Source of the DNA: Rhizobium sp. SL42
Lineage (GTDB): Bacteria; Pseudomonadota; Alphaproteobacteria; Rhizobiales; Rhizobiaceae
Assembly: GCF_021729845.1 (NCBI RefSeq)
Contig: NZ_CP063397.1
Span: 3,610,001 to 3,674,000 of the forward strand
Direction of reading: 5' to 3'
DNA length: 64,000 bases
The translations under genes were made by a program, and so were the position numbers. The notes beneath the pieces are model-generated. The model was not told where the DNA came from. It worked only from the letters and a program-made list of their open reading frames with translations, and did not search any database. Each line of letters opens with the position of its first letter. Position 1 is the stretch's first letter. This document shows, piece by piece, positions 54,196 through 63,396 of the stretch.

Positions 54196-54585
54196 CGAAG
54201 GTTCCGTTTCCGGGTGTGCCCGCAACCTGCGGAACACACCCTCGTTATATCTCAGCAAATCCGATAGACCGCTCTCCCGCAAGGATCAACCGGACAATGC
54301 GCATGGACCCGAACTTCTATGCTTCGCACCTCGCCCGCGACCTCCCTGTCGGTGGCCGAAAGACATCGCGAGCGCCCACATCGTGCGCTCTGTCAGACGC
54401 TACGGCGAAAAGCAGGATCAATGCACGGAATTTCCACTCATTGATGTAGCGGCGATCCTGTTCATCATAGAAGAAAGCCCCTCCACGCCGGCATCCCGGC
54501 GCCGGTCTGTGCCAGGCACCCGAAAGCCCTGCTGCAGCGCACATTCGCGCTTGCCGCGCATTCGCCTTTGACATAACGTTTCGCC
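54196..54585. other. 390-bp region without a recognised gene
   Basis: No confident coding region. A minus-strand frame at 54317-54574 could encode 85 residues but matches nothing I know and has no good start context. The right edge carries a TTGACA (54569-54574) close to the ArsR-like start. This may be a decayed gene or a long promoter region. Confidence 0.4.
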
Positions 54586-54846
54586 ATGACCAACGCGGAT
54601 CCTTTCACGGCTATCGCAGACCCGAACAGGCGTCACATCCTGGAGGATCTGCGTCGATCGCCGAAGACCGTGAATGACCTCGCCAAGACGCTGCCAATCA
54701 GCCGTCCGGCAGTCTCCCAGCATTTGAAGGCACTGCTGGATTGCGGCCTGGTCGATGTGAAGGCTGAAGGTACCCGCCGCATCTACTGCGTCAACCGTCC
54801 GGGTTTCGACCGGATGAACCTGTGGCTCGACCAATTCTGGTCCTGA
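54586..54846 (+). CDS. ArsR-family transcriptional regulator
   Basis: An 86-residue winged-helix protein with FTAIADPNRRHILEDLRRSPKTVNDLAKTLPISRPAVSQHLKALLDCGLV, the ArsR helix-turn-helix, and a shortened C-terminus. No metal-binding ELCVCD motif is present, so it is not an arsenic sensor of the classical type. There is no obvious target gene beside it; it could be autoregulated. Confidence 0.9.
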   Translation: MTNADPFTAIADPNRRHILEDLRRSPKTVNDLAKTLPISRPAVSQHLKALLDCGLVDVKAEGTRRIYCVNRPGFDRMNLWLDQFWS

Positions 54847-54875
54847 GCCGCCTTGCTCCCTGCAGAATGCGGACA

Positions 54876-54913
54876 AAATAAAGGCCCCGAAGTCGATATG
54901 AACTCCGGGGCCT
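54876..54913 (-). terminator. Terminator for the minus-strand YdcH gene
   Basis: AGGCCCCG (54882-54889) pairs with CGGGGCCT (54906-54913). Read on the minus strand it is followed by TTTATTTT. Confidence 0.8.
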
Positions 54914-54982
54914 GAAAAACGGTGGCTGCTTCACTCAGTACATCGGGTCCGGATTATCCGGAGCCGGCGCAGCCACATCCTG

Positions 54983-55159
54983 TCAATGTCGTGTGGAAGC
55001 CTTCAGGCGTTCCATTTCATCCTTAAGACGCAGCTTAAGACGCTTCAATTCGGCAATATGTTCATCGTTGACGGAGGGGGATGCGAGAGCGGTATGGAGC
55101 CTTTCCTCCAAAGCACCGTGCTTCTTTTCCAGCGATTCAAGATGAGCCTGCATGGTCAT
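54983..55159 (-). CDS. YdcH-family (DUF465) small protein
   Basis: A 58-residue protein, MTMQAHLESLEKKHGALEER and so on, with the DUF465 layout of two helices (LESLEKKHGALEERLHTAL, then DEHIAELKRLKLRLKDEMERL). GGAAGGA lies eight bases before the ATG at 55159, and a terminator follows the stop, supporting it as a real gene. It is divergent from a second YdcH gene 236 bp away. Function unknown. Confidence 0.85.
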   Translation of the reverse strand: MTMQAHLESLEKKHGALEERLHTALASPSVNDEHIAELKRLKLRLKDEMERLKASTRH

Positions 55160-55394
55160 TTGATGCGTCCTTCCTTATTGGCCTACTTCCAGCTCTCTCC
55201 ACTGGAGTTTCAGGCTTTACGAACGTAATGTGACACGAAGAATGCGGTTTGTCGAAGGCAAAGAACCCATTTCATTGCGGCAAAAACGCAGACAAGGATA
55301 ACTTCCCGTTACCGGTATTTGGTGATAGGAGCTTGCGCGAATCTACCGTGCATCCTTAAAGAAAGTGCACAAAGCGGCAATCGGGGAACAAACA

Positions 55395-55598
55395 ATGGCC
55401 GATCAAGAGCAGGCGGACGTCAGGCTCGCACTGGCACGGCTTCGCCAGGAGCACGAGGACTACGACGTCGCCATCAATGCGATGATCTCGACCGGCTGCG
55501 ATGCCTTGAGAATCCAGCGAATGAAAAAGAAGAAACTGTCCATCAAGGACAAGATCACCTCAATCGAGGATCAGATCATTCCGGACATCATCGCCTGA
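55395..55598 (+). CDS. YdcH-family (DUF465) small protein
   Basis: A 67-residue protein: [28 protein letters not shown] and [23 protein letters not shown]. The KKKKLxxKDxI motif is the DUF465 signature. Its stop is 17 bp before purE, so it is likely the leader gene of the purEK transcript. The role is unknown. Confidence 0.88.
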   Translation: MADQEQADVRLALARLRQEHEDYDVAINAMISTGCDALRIQRMKKKKLSIKDKITSIEDQIIPDIIA

Positions 55599-55615
55599 CC
55601 GCAGAAGGAAATCCG

Positions 55616-56116
55616 ATGACAGCTGAGTGCCCCCCCGTCGCCATCATCATGGGAAGCCAGTCCGACTGGGAGACGATGAAAAACGCTGCGGATACGCTGG
55701 ACGCGCTCGGCGTCAATTATGAAGCCCGCATCGTGTCTGCACACCGCACGCCCGATCGCATGTATGCTTTTGCCAAGGGCGCGCGCGACGAGGGCTTCAA
55801 GATCATCATCGCCGGTGCCGGCGGGGCAGCCCACCTGCCCGGAATGGTGGCCTCGCTCTCGCCCCTGCCGGTTTTCGGCGTTCCCGTGCAGTCCAAGACC
55901 ATGTCGGGCCTCGACAGTCTCTATTCCATTGTCCAGATGCCGGCCGGCATTCCTGTCGGCACGCTGGCCATCGGCCGCGCCGGCGCAGTCAACGCCGCTC
56001 TTCTTGCCGCCCGCGTTCTCGCCTTGCACGATGACGAACTGACCGAAAGACTGGACGACTGGATCGAGCGTCAGGCCGGCTCCGTCGCCGAATATCCGAT
56101 GGACGAAACTCCATGA
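55616..56116 (+). CDS. purE: N5-carboxyaminoimidazole ribonucleotide mutase PurE
   Basis: A 166-residue purine biosynthesis enzyme converting N5-CAIR to CAIR. The motifs are [41 protein letters not shown] and [33 protein letters not shown] precedes the ATG at 55616. It overlaps purK by 4 bp (ATGA). Confidence 0.97.
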   Translation: MTAECPPVAIIMGSQSDWETMKNAADTLDALGVNYEARIVSAHRTPDRMYAFAKGARDEGFKIIIAGAGGAAHLPGMVASLSPLPVFGVPVQSKTMSGLDSLYSIVQMPAGIPVGTLAIGRAGAVNAALLAARVLALHDDELTERLDDWIERQAGSVAEYPMDETP

Positions 56117-57177
56117 CCATTCGCACGATCGGCATCATCGGCGGCGGCCAGCTCGGCCGCATGCTCGCCATGGCCGCCGCGCGGCTGAACTATCGCACAG
56201 TCATCCTCGAGCCGCAGGCGGACAGCCCGGCAGCGCAGGTGGCCAATGCCCAGATCACCGCCGCCTATGACGATCCGCAAGCGCTGGCAGAACTGGCAGG
56301 GCTTTGCGACGTCGTCACTTATGAATTCGAAAACGTGCCCGTGGCGGCAGTCGAACGGCTGGTTGCGAGCGTTCCGGTCTACCCGCCGGCAAAGGCACTG
56401 GAAGTTGCCCAGGACCGCGTCGCCGAAAAACGGTTCCTCAATGCCTCAGGCATCGAGACGGCACGCTTTCACGCCGTCGACAGCCAGACCGACCTGGAAG
56501 CGGCACTGGCCGATTTCGGCGGCGAAGGCGTCTTGAAGACCCGCCGCTTCGGCTACGACGGCAAGGGGCAGAAGGTCTATCGCAAGGGCGATACGGCTGA
56601 AGGCGGCTTTGCGGCTCTCGGCTCCGTCCCGCTGATCCTTGAAAGCTTCGTGCCCTTCGTTCGGGAAGTATCCATCATCGCCGCCCGCAGCGCCGATGGC
56701 GAAGTGCGGGCCTATGACCCGACCGAAAACGTCCACCGCAACGGCATCCTGCACACATCGACGCTGCCGGCCGCAATCCAGACGGAAACGGCGATTGCCG
56801 CGCGCCAGGCGGCAACCAGGCTGCTCGACGGTCTGGACTATGTCGGCGTTGTCGGAATGGAGTTTTTCGTGCTCGCCGATGGCGGCCTGATCGCCAACGA
56901 GATTGCCCCGCGTGTGCACAATTCCGGCCACTGGACGGAGGCCGCCTGCATCGTCTCGCAGTTCGAGCAGCATATTCGCGCGGTGGCCGGCATGCCGCTC
57001 GGTGACCCGTCGCGCCATTCCGACTGCGTGATGACGAATCTGATCGGTGACGACATCGATTCCGTCCCGGCATGGCTCGCCAAGAGCAATGTCCTTGTGC
57101 ACCTCTATGGAAAAACCGAAGCACGGCCCGGTCGCAAGATGGGACATGTGACAGAAATAATGTCGATTAAAGGCTGA
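56113..57177 (+). CDS. purK: N5-carboxyaminoimidazole ribonucleotide synthase PurK
   Basis: A 354-residue ATP-grasp enzyme that adds bicarbonate to AIR to give N5-CAIR, the substrate of PurE. The N-terminus is [35 protein letters not shown] is the ATP-grasp loop and [18 protein letters not shown] the metal site. Coupled to purE by ATGA. Confidence 0.97.
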   Translation: MTIRTIGIIGGGQLGRMLAMAAARLNYRTVILEPQADSPAAQVANAQITAAYDDPQALAELAGLCDVVTYEFENVPVAAVERLVASVPVYPPAKALEVAQDRVAEKRFLNASGIETARFHAVDSQTDLEAALADFGGEGVLKTRRFGYDGKGQKVYRKGDTAEGGFAALGSVPLILESFVPFVREVSIIAARSADGEVRAYDPTENVHRNGILHTSTLPAAIQTETAIAARQAATRLLDGLDYVGVVGMEFFVLADGGLIANEIAPRVHNSGHWTEAACIVSQFEQHIRAVAGMPLGDPSRHSDCVMTNLIGDDIDSVPAWLAKSNVLVHLYGKTEARPGRKMGHVTEIMSIKG

Positions 57178-57355
57178 ATTTCCGGGAATATTCGCCGCTT
57201 CGACCGCGCAAATCCGGCATTGAAGGTTGACATGACCGGGCTGGTCGCGGTAATTGCGGCCAACTCTTCAGGGATGCGCCCGGGCGGCGCTCTTTTGATT
57301 GTTTTTGGCAGCGGGCGAATAAACCATTCCCCGACAATTGTTGTGGACCAGGAAA

Positions 57356-57481
57356 ATGAAGATCAAGAACTCGCTGAAAGCGCTTAAGGCCCGTCACCGC
57401 GACAACCGTCTGGTTCGCCGCAAGGGTCGTGTTTACATCATCAACAAGATGAACCCGCGTTTCAAGGCTCGTCAGGGCTGA
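57356..57481 (+). CDS. rpmJ: 50S ribosomal protein bL36, cysteine-free form
   Basis: A 41-residue protein: [20 protein letters not shown], then [21 protein letters not shown]. It lacks the zinc-binding cysteines of classical bL36, like the alphaproteobacterial type. AGGAAA precedes the ATG. It stands alone between purK and a TPR gene. Confidence 0.95.
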   Translation: MKIKNSLKALKARHRDNRLVRRKGRVYIINKMNPRFKARQG

Positions 57482-57598
57482 GGTTTCGGCGCTGCCTTCT
57501 GGCGCGCCATGCCTGCGGGAATACCCCGCCGTACAGACGGCGTGTTGATTTCGTAAATTTGAGTTTGAAAGAAGGCGCAGAGGGATTATCGTCCCGGT

Positions 57599-58261
57599 AT
57601 GCGCCTTCTTTCGTTGCGACTCACCTTGACCACCCTCGCCCTGCCCGCCCTGCTGATCGCAGGCATCGCGGTCGGTCAGGTGCCGGACCAACCGTTTCCA
57701 GGCACACCACCAGCGCCGACCGAACAACCTTCTATCGAGCAGGATCCGGTCGAGCAGGCTCCGGTCAAGACAGCGGAACGACCGCGCGATCTCGACGGCA
57801 TGCTTGCGGCACTCAAGCGTGAACGCAGCCCGCAGATCGCCCGGCAGTTGGCCAATTCCGTCATGGCCAAATGGAACACGTCGCAAAGCCCGACCGTGGA
57901 CCTGCTGCTGGAATGGGCGAAGAAGGCGACCGAGGAAAAGCGCACAGCCGCAGCCCTCGACTTTCTTGACCAGGCGATCGCCTTGAACCCGGATTTCGTC
58001 GGCGCCTGGAACCAGCGCGCGACGCTCCACTACACTATGGGCAACTACAAGAAATCCGTCTCCGACATCAACAAGGTGCTGGAACTGGAACCGCGCCACT
58101 TCGGCGCGCTGGCAGGCCTTGCAGCCATCCTCTCCGAACGGGGCAGCCAGGAGGCCGCGCTGAAGGCCTGGGAACGTTATGTCGAGATCTATCCGGCTGA
58201 CCGCGAGGCGCAGGAATTCGTCATCACCATCTCCGAGGAACTGGCCGGGACCCGGACCTGA
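57599..58261 (+). CDS. TPR-repeat protein with signal anchor
   Basis: A 220-residue protein. A hydrophobic N-terminal segment (about 5-25, LRLTLTTLALPALLIAGIAVG) is a signal peptide or anchor. A Pro/Glu-rich linker follows, then three to four TPRs (about 95-215, AALDFLDQAIALNPDFVGAWNQRATLHYTMGNY and onward). Function unknown; exported TPR scaffolds are frequent in rhizobia. Confidence 0.85.
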   Translation: MRLLSLRLTLTTLALPALLIAGIAVGQVPDQPFPGTPPAPTEQPSIEQDPVEQAPVKTAERPRDLDGMLAALKRERSPQIARQLANSVMAKWNTSQSPTVDLLLEWAKKATEEKRTAAALDFLDQAIALNPDFVGAWNQRATLHYTMGNYKKSVSDINKVLELEPRHFGALAGLAAILSERGSQEAALKAWERYVEIYPADREAQEFVITISEELAGTRT

Positions 58262-58348
58262 CGCATTGCCAACGACGGCCCTTGACGAGCGGCGCCAGCG
58301 CCCGATCTTTGTCCAATCCGACCCGCCATCTGGAAAGCCGTCACCGCC

Positions 58349-59506
58349 TTGCCAATCCCCCTCAGACCAGGCCTGATCTTGCTGATAGTCATCGTCTTTC
58401 TGGCCGCACTCCTGCTGGTTCTTGTCGCCGCGACCTATGTGCGCGCCAGGATGATCGAAGCCACATACCCGAATATCGGCACGCTGACAGACGTCGGCGG
58501 CTATCGTCTCAACGCGCTGCATGTGCCAGCTGGCGCGAATGCCGACCTGCCACCGATCGTCTTCATCCACGGCGCAAGCGGCAACCTGCGCGACCAGGCC
58601 GGCGCTTTCCTCAATGCTCTGGAGGGGCGCGCCGAGATGCTCTTCGTCGATCGGCCCGGCCATGGCTATTCCGAACGTGGCGGCCCGCAGAACGACTTTC
58701 CCGACGGGCAGGCGCGCGCCATTGCCAGACTGATGGAATTGAAGGGCATAGACCGGGCGATCATCGTCGGCCATTCCTTCGGCGGCGCGATCACGGCAAG
58801 CTTCGGCGTGCTGTTTCCCGACAAGACCGCAGGCCTTCTCTTCCTCTCCGCCGCCACCCATCCCTGGCCGGGCGGCGTCGACTGGTACTACCATCTCGCC
58901 TCGACGCCGATCATCGGTCCGATCTTTTGCCACACGTTGGCACTGCATGCCGGCATGGCCAGACTTGACGCTGCAACCCGCCATGTCTTTGCGCCGAATG
59001 CGCGCTCGCGGACCTATGCAGAGGACACCGGCCCCGCCCTTGTGCTCAGGCCCGCGACCTTTCGGTCGAATGCGATCGATGTGGCCAACCTGCTCGGCTA
59101 CGTGACCCGCTTTGCGCCGCGCTACAGCGAGATCGACAAGCCGACAGTGGTGATCACCGGCGACAGCGACGAGATCGTGCTGGAGGAGATCCATTCGCGC
59201 GGCCTTGCCCGCGACATCGCCGGATCGGAACTCGTGTGGATCAAGGGGCTCGGTCATAAGCCGGACTATGTCGCAACCGATCTGGTGATCGCCGCAATCG
59301 GAAAGCTCGCCGGCCGGCCGCACGACCTGCAGGCCATGGCACGTGCCCTGGAGCCGACGCTTGCAGCCTCCCGCCTGGATCGACAAAGCCACACACCCCT
59401 GGACCGAGCGACAACCGAGGCGAACCCCGCAGTTCGTGCCGAACTGGAAGACCGCCAGCCTCCATCCCCGTTGAGTGAAGCGCAATCCGACCAGGATAAA
59501 CCCTAA
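58349..59506 (+). CDS. Membrane-anchored alpha/beta hydrolase
   Basis: A 385-residue protein. An N-terminal helix (about 8-32, LILLIVIVFLAALLLVLVAATYV) anchors an alpha/beta hydrolase domain with FIHGASGNLRDQ, the nucleophile elbow GHSFGG and VITGDSDEIV and GLGHKPDYV carrying the acid and histidine. A TTG at 58349 is the most plausible start because it precedes the hydrophobic anchor. The substrate is unknown. Confidence 0.85.
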   Translation: MPIPLRPGLILLIVIVFLAALLLVLVAATYVRARMIEATYPNIGTLTDVGGYRLNALHVPAGANADLPPIVFIHGASGNLRDQAGAFLNALEGRAEMLFVDRPGHGYSERGGPQNDFPDGQARAIARLMELKGIDRAIIVGHSFGGAITASFGVLFPDKTAGLLFLSAATHPWPGGVDWYYHLASTPIIGPIFCHTLALHAGMARLDAATRHVFAPNARSRTYAEDTGPALVLRPATFRSNAIDVANLLGYVTRFAPRYSEIDKPTVVITGDSDEIVLEEIHSRGLARDIAGSELVWIKGLGHKPDYVATDLVIAAIGKLAGRPHDLQAMARALEPTLAASRLDRQSHTPLDRATTEANPAVRAELEDRQPPSPLSEAQSDQDKP

Positions 59507-59520
59507 ATCCGGGCAATAAA

Positions 59521-59543
59521 AAAGCCGCCCTCGGGCGGCTTTT
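59521..59543. terminator. Bidirectional terminator between the hydrolase gene and pyk
   Basis: AGCCGCC (59523-59529) and GGCGGCT (59534-59540) around CTCG, with TTT after and AAAAA before it. Confidence 0.88.
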
Positions 59544-59567
59544 CCAATTCTTGAATGTCGGAACCGA

Positions 59568-61007
59568 TCAGATGCCCGACTGGCCGTCAGCGCCGATATA
59601 GGCGATGCGCAGCATGTTGGTTGCGCCCGGCGTGCCGAGCGGCACACCGGCCGAGATGATGATGCGGTCTGCCGGCTTGCCGAAACCTTCCTCGACCACG
59701 ATGCGGCAGGCGCCATTGACCATGTCGTCGAGATCCGAAGGCTCCTTGGCCACGACGCAGTGCAGGCCCCAGACCACCGACAGGCGGCGTGCCGTCTGGA
59801 TGACCGGCGACAGCGCGATGATCGGCACTTCCGGACGCTCGCGCGAGGCGCGCAGGCCGGTATTACCCGACGATGTGTAACAGACGATGGCCGTCAGCTT
59901 CAGCGTCTCGGCGATCTGGCGGGCAGCCAGCGAAATCGCATCGGCGCCGGTTGCTTCCGGCTGGGCACGCTGGGCGTAGATGATGCCCGGATAGTGCGGC
60001 TCGCGCTCGACCGTGTGGGCGATCGACGCCATGGTCGCGACGGCTTCGACCGGATACTGCCCGGAAGCCGATTCGGCCGACAGCATGATGGCGTCTGCAC
60101 CTTCGAACACGGCGGTCGCAACGTCGGAAACTTCAGCGCGGGTCGGGACGGGTGCTGTGATCATCGATTCGAGCATCTGGGTGGCCACGACCACCGGCTT
60201 GCCTTCACGGCGGCAGGCGCGGATCAGCTGCTTCTGGATGCCCGGAACACGTTCCAGTGGCATTTCTACGCCAAGGTCGCCACGGGCGACCATCAGGGCG
60301 TCGGACAGCTCGATGATTTCGTCGATACGCTCGATGGCCTGCGGCTTTTCGATCTTCGACATCAGACCGACGCGGCCCTTGGCGATCTTGCGCACTTCGG
60401 CCAGATCTTCCGGACGCTGGATGAACGACAGCGCAACCCAGTCGACATCATTGGTCGCCAGAACGGCATCCAGGTCGGCCCGGTCCTTGTCGGTCAGAAC
60501 GCCGGTTGCCAGAATGGTATCGGGCAGGCTGACGCCCTTGCGGTCGGAAATCTTCGTGCCGGACACGACTTCAGTGACGATGGTCTTGCCGTCGCACTTG
60601 ACGGCCTTCAGATGCAGCTTGCCGTCATCGATCAGCAGGCGGTCGCCGACATTGACCGATTCCATGATTTCCGGATGCGGCAGGTAGACGCGGGTCGCGT
60701 CGCCAGGCGCTTCGTTGCTGTCGAGCGTGAATGTCTGACCCGGCTTCAACTCGACCGTGGTTTCGGCAAATTTGCCGACGCGCAGCTTCGGCCCCTGAAG
60801 GTCGGCAAGAATGCCGATCGGACGGCCGCAGGCGGCTTCGACGCTGCGAATGCGCTGGATCAGCGTCCGCAGCATCTCATGGCTCGAATGGCTCATGTTG
60901 ATACGGAAAAGATCGGCACCGGCTTCATGAAGTTTCCGAATCATCGCCTCGTCGGAAGAGGCTGGTCCGAGCGTTGCAAGGATCTTTACTTTGCGGTTGC
61001 GCTTCAT
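59568..61007 (-). CDS. pyk: Pyruvate kinase
   Basis: A 479-residue enzyme making pyruvate and ATP from phosphoenolpyruvate. It has the N-terminal RKVKILATLGPASSDEAMIRKL, the catalytic lysine block GLMSKIEKPQAIERIDEI, MVARGDLGVEMP and the C-terminal allosteric domain. It is coupled to the DUF1036 gene upstream on the minus strand: the DUF1036 TGA and the pyk ATG share one base (TGATG). Confidence 0.97.
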   Translation of the reverse strand: MKRNRKVKILATLGPASSDEAMIRKLHEAGADLFRINMSHSSHEMLRTLIQRIRSVEAACGRPIGILADLQGPKLRVGKFAETTVELKPGQTFTLDSNEAPGDATRVYLPHPEIMESVNVGDRLLIDDGKLHLKAVKCDGKTIVTEVVSGTKISDRKGVSLPDTILATGVLTDKDRADLDAVLATNDVDWVALSFIQRPEDLAEVRKIAKGRVGLMSKIEKPQAIERIDEIIELSDALMVARGDLGVEMPLERVPGIQKQLIRACRREGKPVVVATQMLESMITAPVPTRAEVSDVATAVFEGADAIMLSAESASGQYPVEAVATMASIAHTVEREPHYPGIIYAQRAQPEATGADAISLAARQIAETLKLTAIVCYTSSGNTGLRASRERPEVPIIALSPVIQTARRLSVVWGLHCVVAKEPSDLDDMVNGACRIVVEEGFGKPADRIIISAGVPLGTPGATNMLRIAYIGADGQSGI

Positions 61008-61513
61008 CAGTTCTGGCTTTCTTGCGTGCCCGACGTATCGGAGAGCTGGACCATCCAGCTGCCCTGCCGGCCGGTGTCATATTCTTTGAATCCCATCTGC
61101 TGATAGCCGCGCGCGAAGCAGTCGTTCACGCCCACGATCTTGAACTCGTTCTCGGCGACACACATGTTGATGTCACCGGCCCAACGTCCGCCGCGGGCAG
61201 CGTCTTCAGCATAGAGATAGTAATAGCGCGACTGCAGTTCACCTTCGATCAGCGTGGCGCATGTGCCAGCGGGCACCTGCCACCAGCCCTCGGTAATCCA
61301 GCCTTCCTCGGCTCGATATCCCACGGAAACGCCGACCAAATTCTGTGTCCCATTGCAGACCCTGAATTCGGCATGGGCGGCACTTGCGGCCATGACTGGC
61401 GCGAGCAAGGCTCCTACGAGAAGAAGGGGCTTTAAAAAACGCGCGGCAGCGCGGTCGCAAGTCTGTCGATGTTGCTTCTGCACGATTGCCGCCGGAACTC
61501 CATAAATGCGCAT
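61007..61513 (-). CDS. DUF1036-family exported protein
   Basis: A 168-residue protein with a long N-terminal region and signal-like helix (about 29-48, LLLVGALLAPVMAASAAHA) and a DUF1036 domain: FRVCNGTQNLVGVSVGYRAEEGWITEGWWQVPAGTC and YLYAEDAARGGRWAGD with conserved cysteines. The function is unknown. It lies directly upstream of pyk with a one-base stop-start overlap, so pyk may depend on its translation. The start may lie later than 61513. Confidence 0.88.
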   Translation of the reverse strand: MRIYGVPAAIVQKQHRQTCDRAAARFLKPLLLVGALLAPVMAASAAHAEFRVCNGTQNLVGVSVGYRAEEGWITEGWWQVPAGTCATLIEGELQSRYYYLYAEDAARGGRWAGDINMCVAENEFKIVGVNDCFARGYQQMGFKEYDTGRQGSWMVQLSDTSGTQESQN

Positions 61514-61698
61514 TGGATGCCTTCTTGCGATGATGACCCAAGAATGTCAACGCAACTCTAATCGATTATAATTCCCACCTCGGGTCAGGGTTGGAACCAT
61601 CATGTCCGATCTTGGCACAAACGTGACCGAGGTGAAAGCTTGCGCTCCCTATTCCCCCATGCGATCAAACCCATCTAGCATGAGATGGCTTCGAACTG

Positions 61699-62541
61699 AT
61701 GAATGAATTCCCGCCTTTCGAAATTGTAGACGGTCGATATGACAACGGCTTGATCCTGTTGGCCGATCACGCGACCAACAATCTTCCTGCGGACTACGAC
61801 CGCCTCGGCCTGCCGGATTCGGCGTTCGAACGTCACATCGCCTTCGACATCGGCATCGAGGCGCTCACCCGTGCGCTGGCCGCACGCCTCGGCGTGCCGG
61901 CGGTGATGTCGCGTTATTCCCGTCTGCTGATCGATCCGAATCGCGGTGAGGACGACCCGACCATCATCATGCGTATCTCGGATGGCGCCATCATCCCCGG
62001 CAATCATCCGATTGCGCCAGACGAATGGCAGCACCGCATCGAGACCTATCACCGTCCGTATCATCGCGCCGTCGGCAACACGATCGCAAGGGTCGCCATG
62101 GCATCCGGCAAGGCACCCCTCGTCCTGTCGCTGCATTCCTACACTCCGGCCTGGAAGGGCGTTGCCCGTCCGTGGCACGCGGCCGTATTGTGGGACACCG
62201 ATCATCGCGCGGTTCGTCCTTTGATCGACCTGCTGAACGAGCCTGGCGACATCCTGGTTGGCGATAACGAGCCCTATGACGGTGCGCTCAAGGGCGACAC
62301 GATGTATCGTCAATGCATGACCCGTGGCATCCCGCATGCCCTGCTGGAAGTGCGACAGGACCTGATCGGTGACAAGGATGGCGTGCTGGCATGGGCCGAT
62401 CGCCTGGCGCCGATCTTTTCAAGGATGAATGCCGACCCTGCCCTGCATCGCTATGAGCTCCACGCCTCGCGGACTGGCCCCTACCCGTCGATTTCGGCAG
62501 ACCCCCTATCCGAAACACCCGATGAGGAATGTACATCATGA
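61699..62541 (+). CDS. N-formylglutamate amidohydrolase family protein
   Basis: A 280-residue zinc-dependent amidohydrolase family protein. The motifs are LLADHATNNLPADYDRLG, SRYSRLLIDPNRGEDDP and LSLHSYTPAWKG. The family includes HutG, but there are no hut genes here, so the substrate is uncertain. It overlaps DUF1244 by 4 bp (ATGA). Confidence 0.9.
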   Translation: MNEFPPFEIVDGRYDNGLILLADHATNNLPADYDRLGLPDSAFERHIAFDIGIEALTRALAARLGVPAVMSRYSRLLIDPNRGEDDPTIIMRISDGAIIPGNHPIAPDEWQHRIETYHRPYHRAVGNTIARVAMASGKAPLVLSLHSYTPAWKGVARPWHAAVLWDTDHRAVRPLIDLLNEPGDILVGDNEPYDGALKGDTMYRQCMTRGIPHALLEVRQDLIGDKDGVLAWADRLAPIFSRMNADPALHRYELHASRTGPYPSISADPLSETPDEECTS

Positions 62542-62843
62542 CAAAGCTCAGCCAGCAGCAGCAGATCGAGTTCGAAGCGGCCGCCTTTCGCCGTCTTGTC
62601 GCCCATCTGCGTGATCGCACCGATGTGCAGAATATCGATCTGATGAACCTCGCCGGCTTCTGCCGTAACTGTCTGTCCAACTGGTATCTCGACGCCGCCA
62701 AGGACGCGGGCGCCCCGCTGACGCGCGACGAGTCCCGCGAGATCGTCTATGGCATGCCCTATGACGACTGGAAGGCGCTGCATCAGCAGGAAGCCGACGA
62801 CAAAAAGAAAGCAGCCTTCGAGCAAAACCGGCCGAAGGAGTGA
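62538..62843 (+). CDS. DUF1244 family protein
   Basis: A 101-residue helical protein. The conserved block LMNLAGFCRNCLSNWYLDAA with two cysteines and REIVYGMPYDDWKALHQ is diagnostic of DUF1244. Function unknown. The start at 62538 follows GAGGA and overlaps the preceding stop. Confidence 0.9.
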   Translation: MTKLSQQQQIEFEAAAFRRLVAHLRDRTDVQNIDLMNLAGFCRNCLSNWYLDAAKDAGAPLTRDESREIVYGMPYDDWKALHQQEADDKKKAAFEQNRPKE

Positions 62844-62933
62844 TCGCCTCCGCGTCTTTGGGACTTGACGCGGGACGCCGTTCACGGCAGTTCATCGCCA
62901 CCGATAAAATTCCCCCTACCAAGGAGATTGCCC

Positions 62934-63203
62934 ATGTCTGATGCTGCCCACGGCGTCGCCCGCGACCAGCTCCGCGCCTTTGTTGAGCGCATCGAGCGTC
63001 TCGAAGAAGAAAAGAAGACCATCGCCGACGACATCAAGGACGTCTATGGTGAAGCCAAGTCCATGGGCTTCGACACCAAGATCCTCAAGAAGGTCATCGC
63101 CCTTCGCAAGAAGGACGACCAGGAGCGTATGGAAGAGGACCTGATCCTCGACACCTACCTGCATGCACTTGGCATGATTGAAAATCCGCCGGAAGCCGAA
63201 TAA
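62934..63203 (+). CDS. gapR: GapR-like nucleoid protein (DUF2312)
   Basis: An 89-residue DNA-binding protein. The sequence [20 protein letters not shown] and [23 protein letters not shown] match GapR, which in Caulobacter binds overtwisted, AT-rich DNA ahead of replication and transcription. AAGGAG precedes the ATG at 62934. It is followed by a strong terminator. Confidence 0.94.
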   Translation: MSDAAHGVARDQLRAFVERIERLEEEKKTIADDIKDVYGEAKSMGFDTKILKKVIALRKKDDQERMEEDLILDTYLHALGMIENPPEAE

Positions 63204-63224
63204 GCGCTTTCAGCCACAACAGCA

Positions 63225-63251
63225 AACCCACCCTCGCGGTGGGTTTTTTTG
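63225..63251 (+). terminator. Terminator after gapR
   Basis: AACCCACC (63225-63232) and GGTGGGTT (63238-63245) around CTCGC, followed by TTTTT. Confidence 0.92.
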
Positions 63252-63345
63252 TTGCTCTGATCAGCCGACACGCAAGGCGGGTGCCGATCTGAGCAGAACC
63301 CCGAAAGCGATGTAGAACCCGGTTTCAAGCTTTCCGCCACAAACG

Positions 63346-63372
63346 AAAAACCCGCCGGACCGGCGGGTTTTT
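63346..63372. terminator. Bidirectional terminator, mainly for the minus-strand gene at the window end
   Basis: An 11-bp perfect stem (AAAAACCCGCC at 63346-63356, GGCGGGTTTTT at 63362-63372) has the T's within its arms. It works as a terminator on both strands. Confidence 0.9.
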
Positions 63373-63396
63373 CATGTGCCTTGATGGACGTAATCT

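Noticed and set aside
57167..59716. An 849-codon minus-strand frame from purK end to pyk
   Set aside because: It crosses rpmJ, the TPR gene, the hydrolase and a strong terminator; composition is that of antisense DNA.
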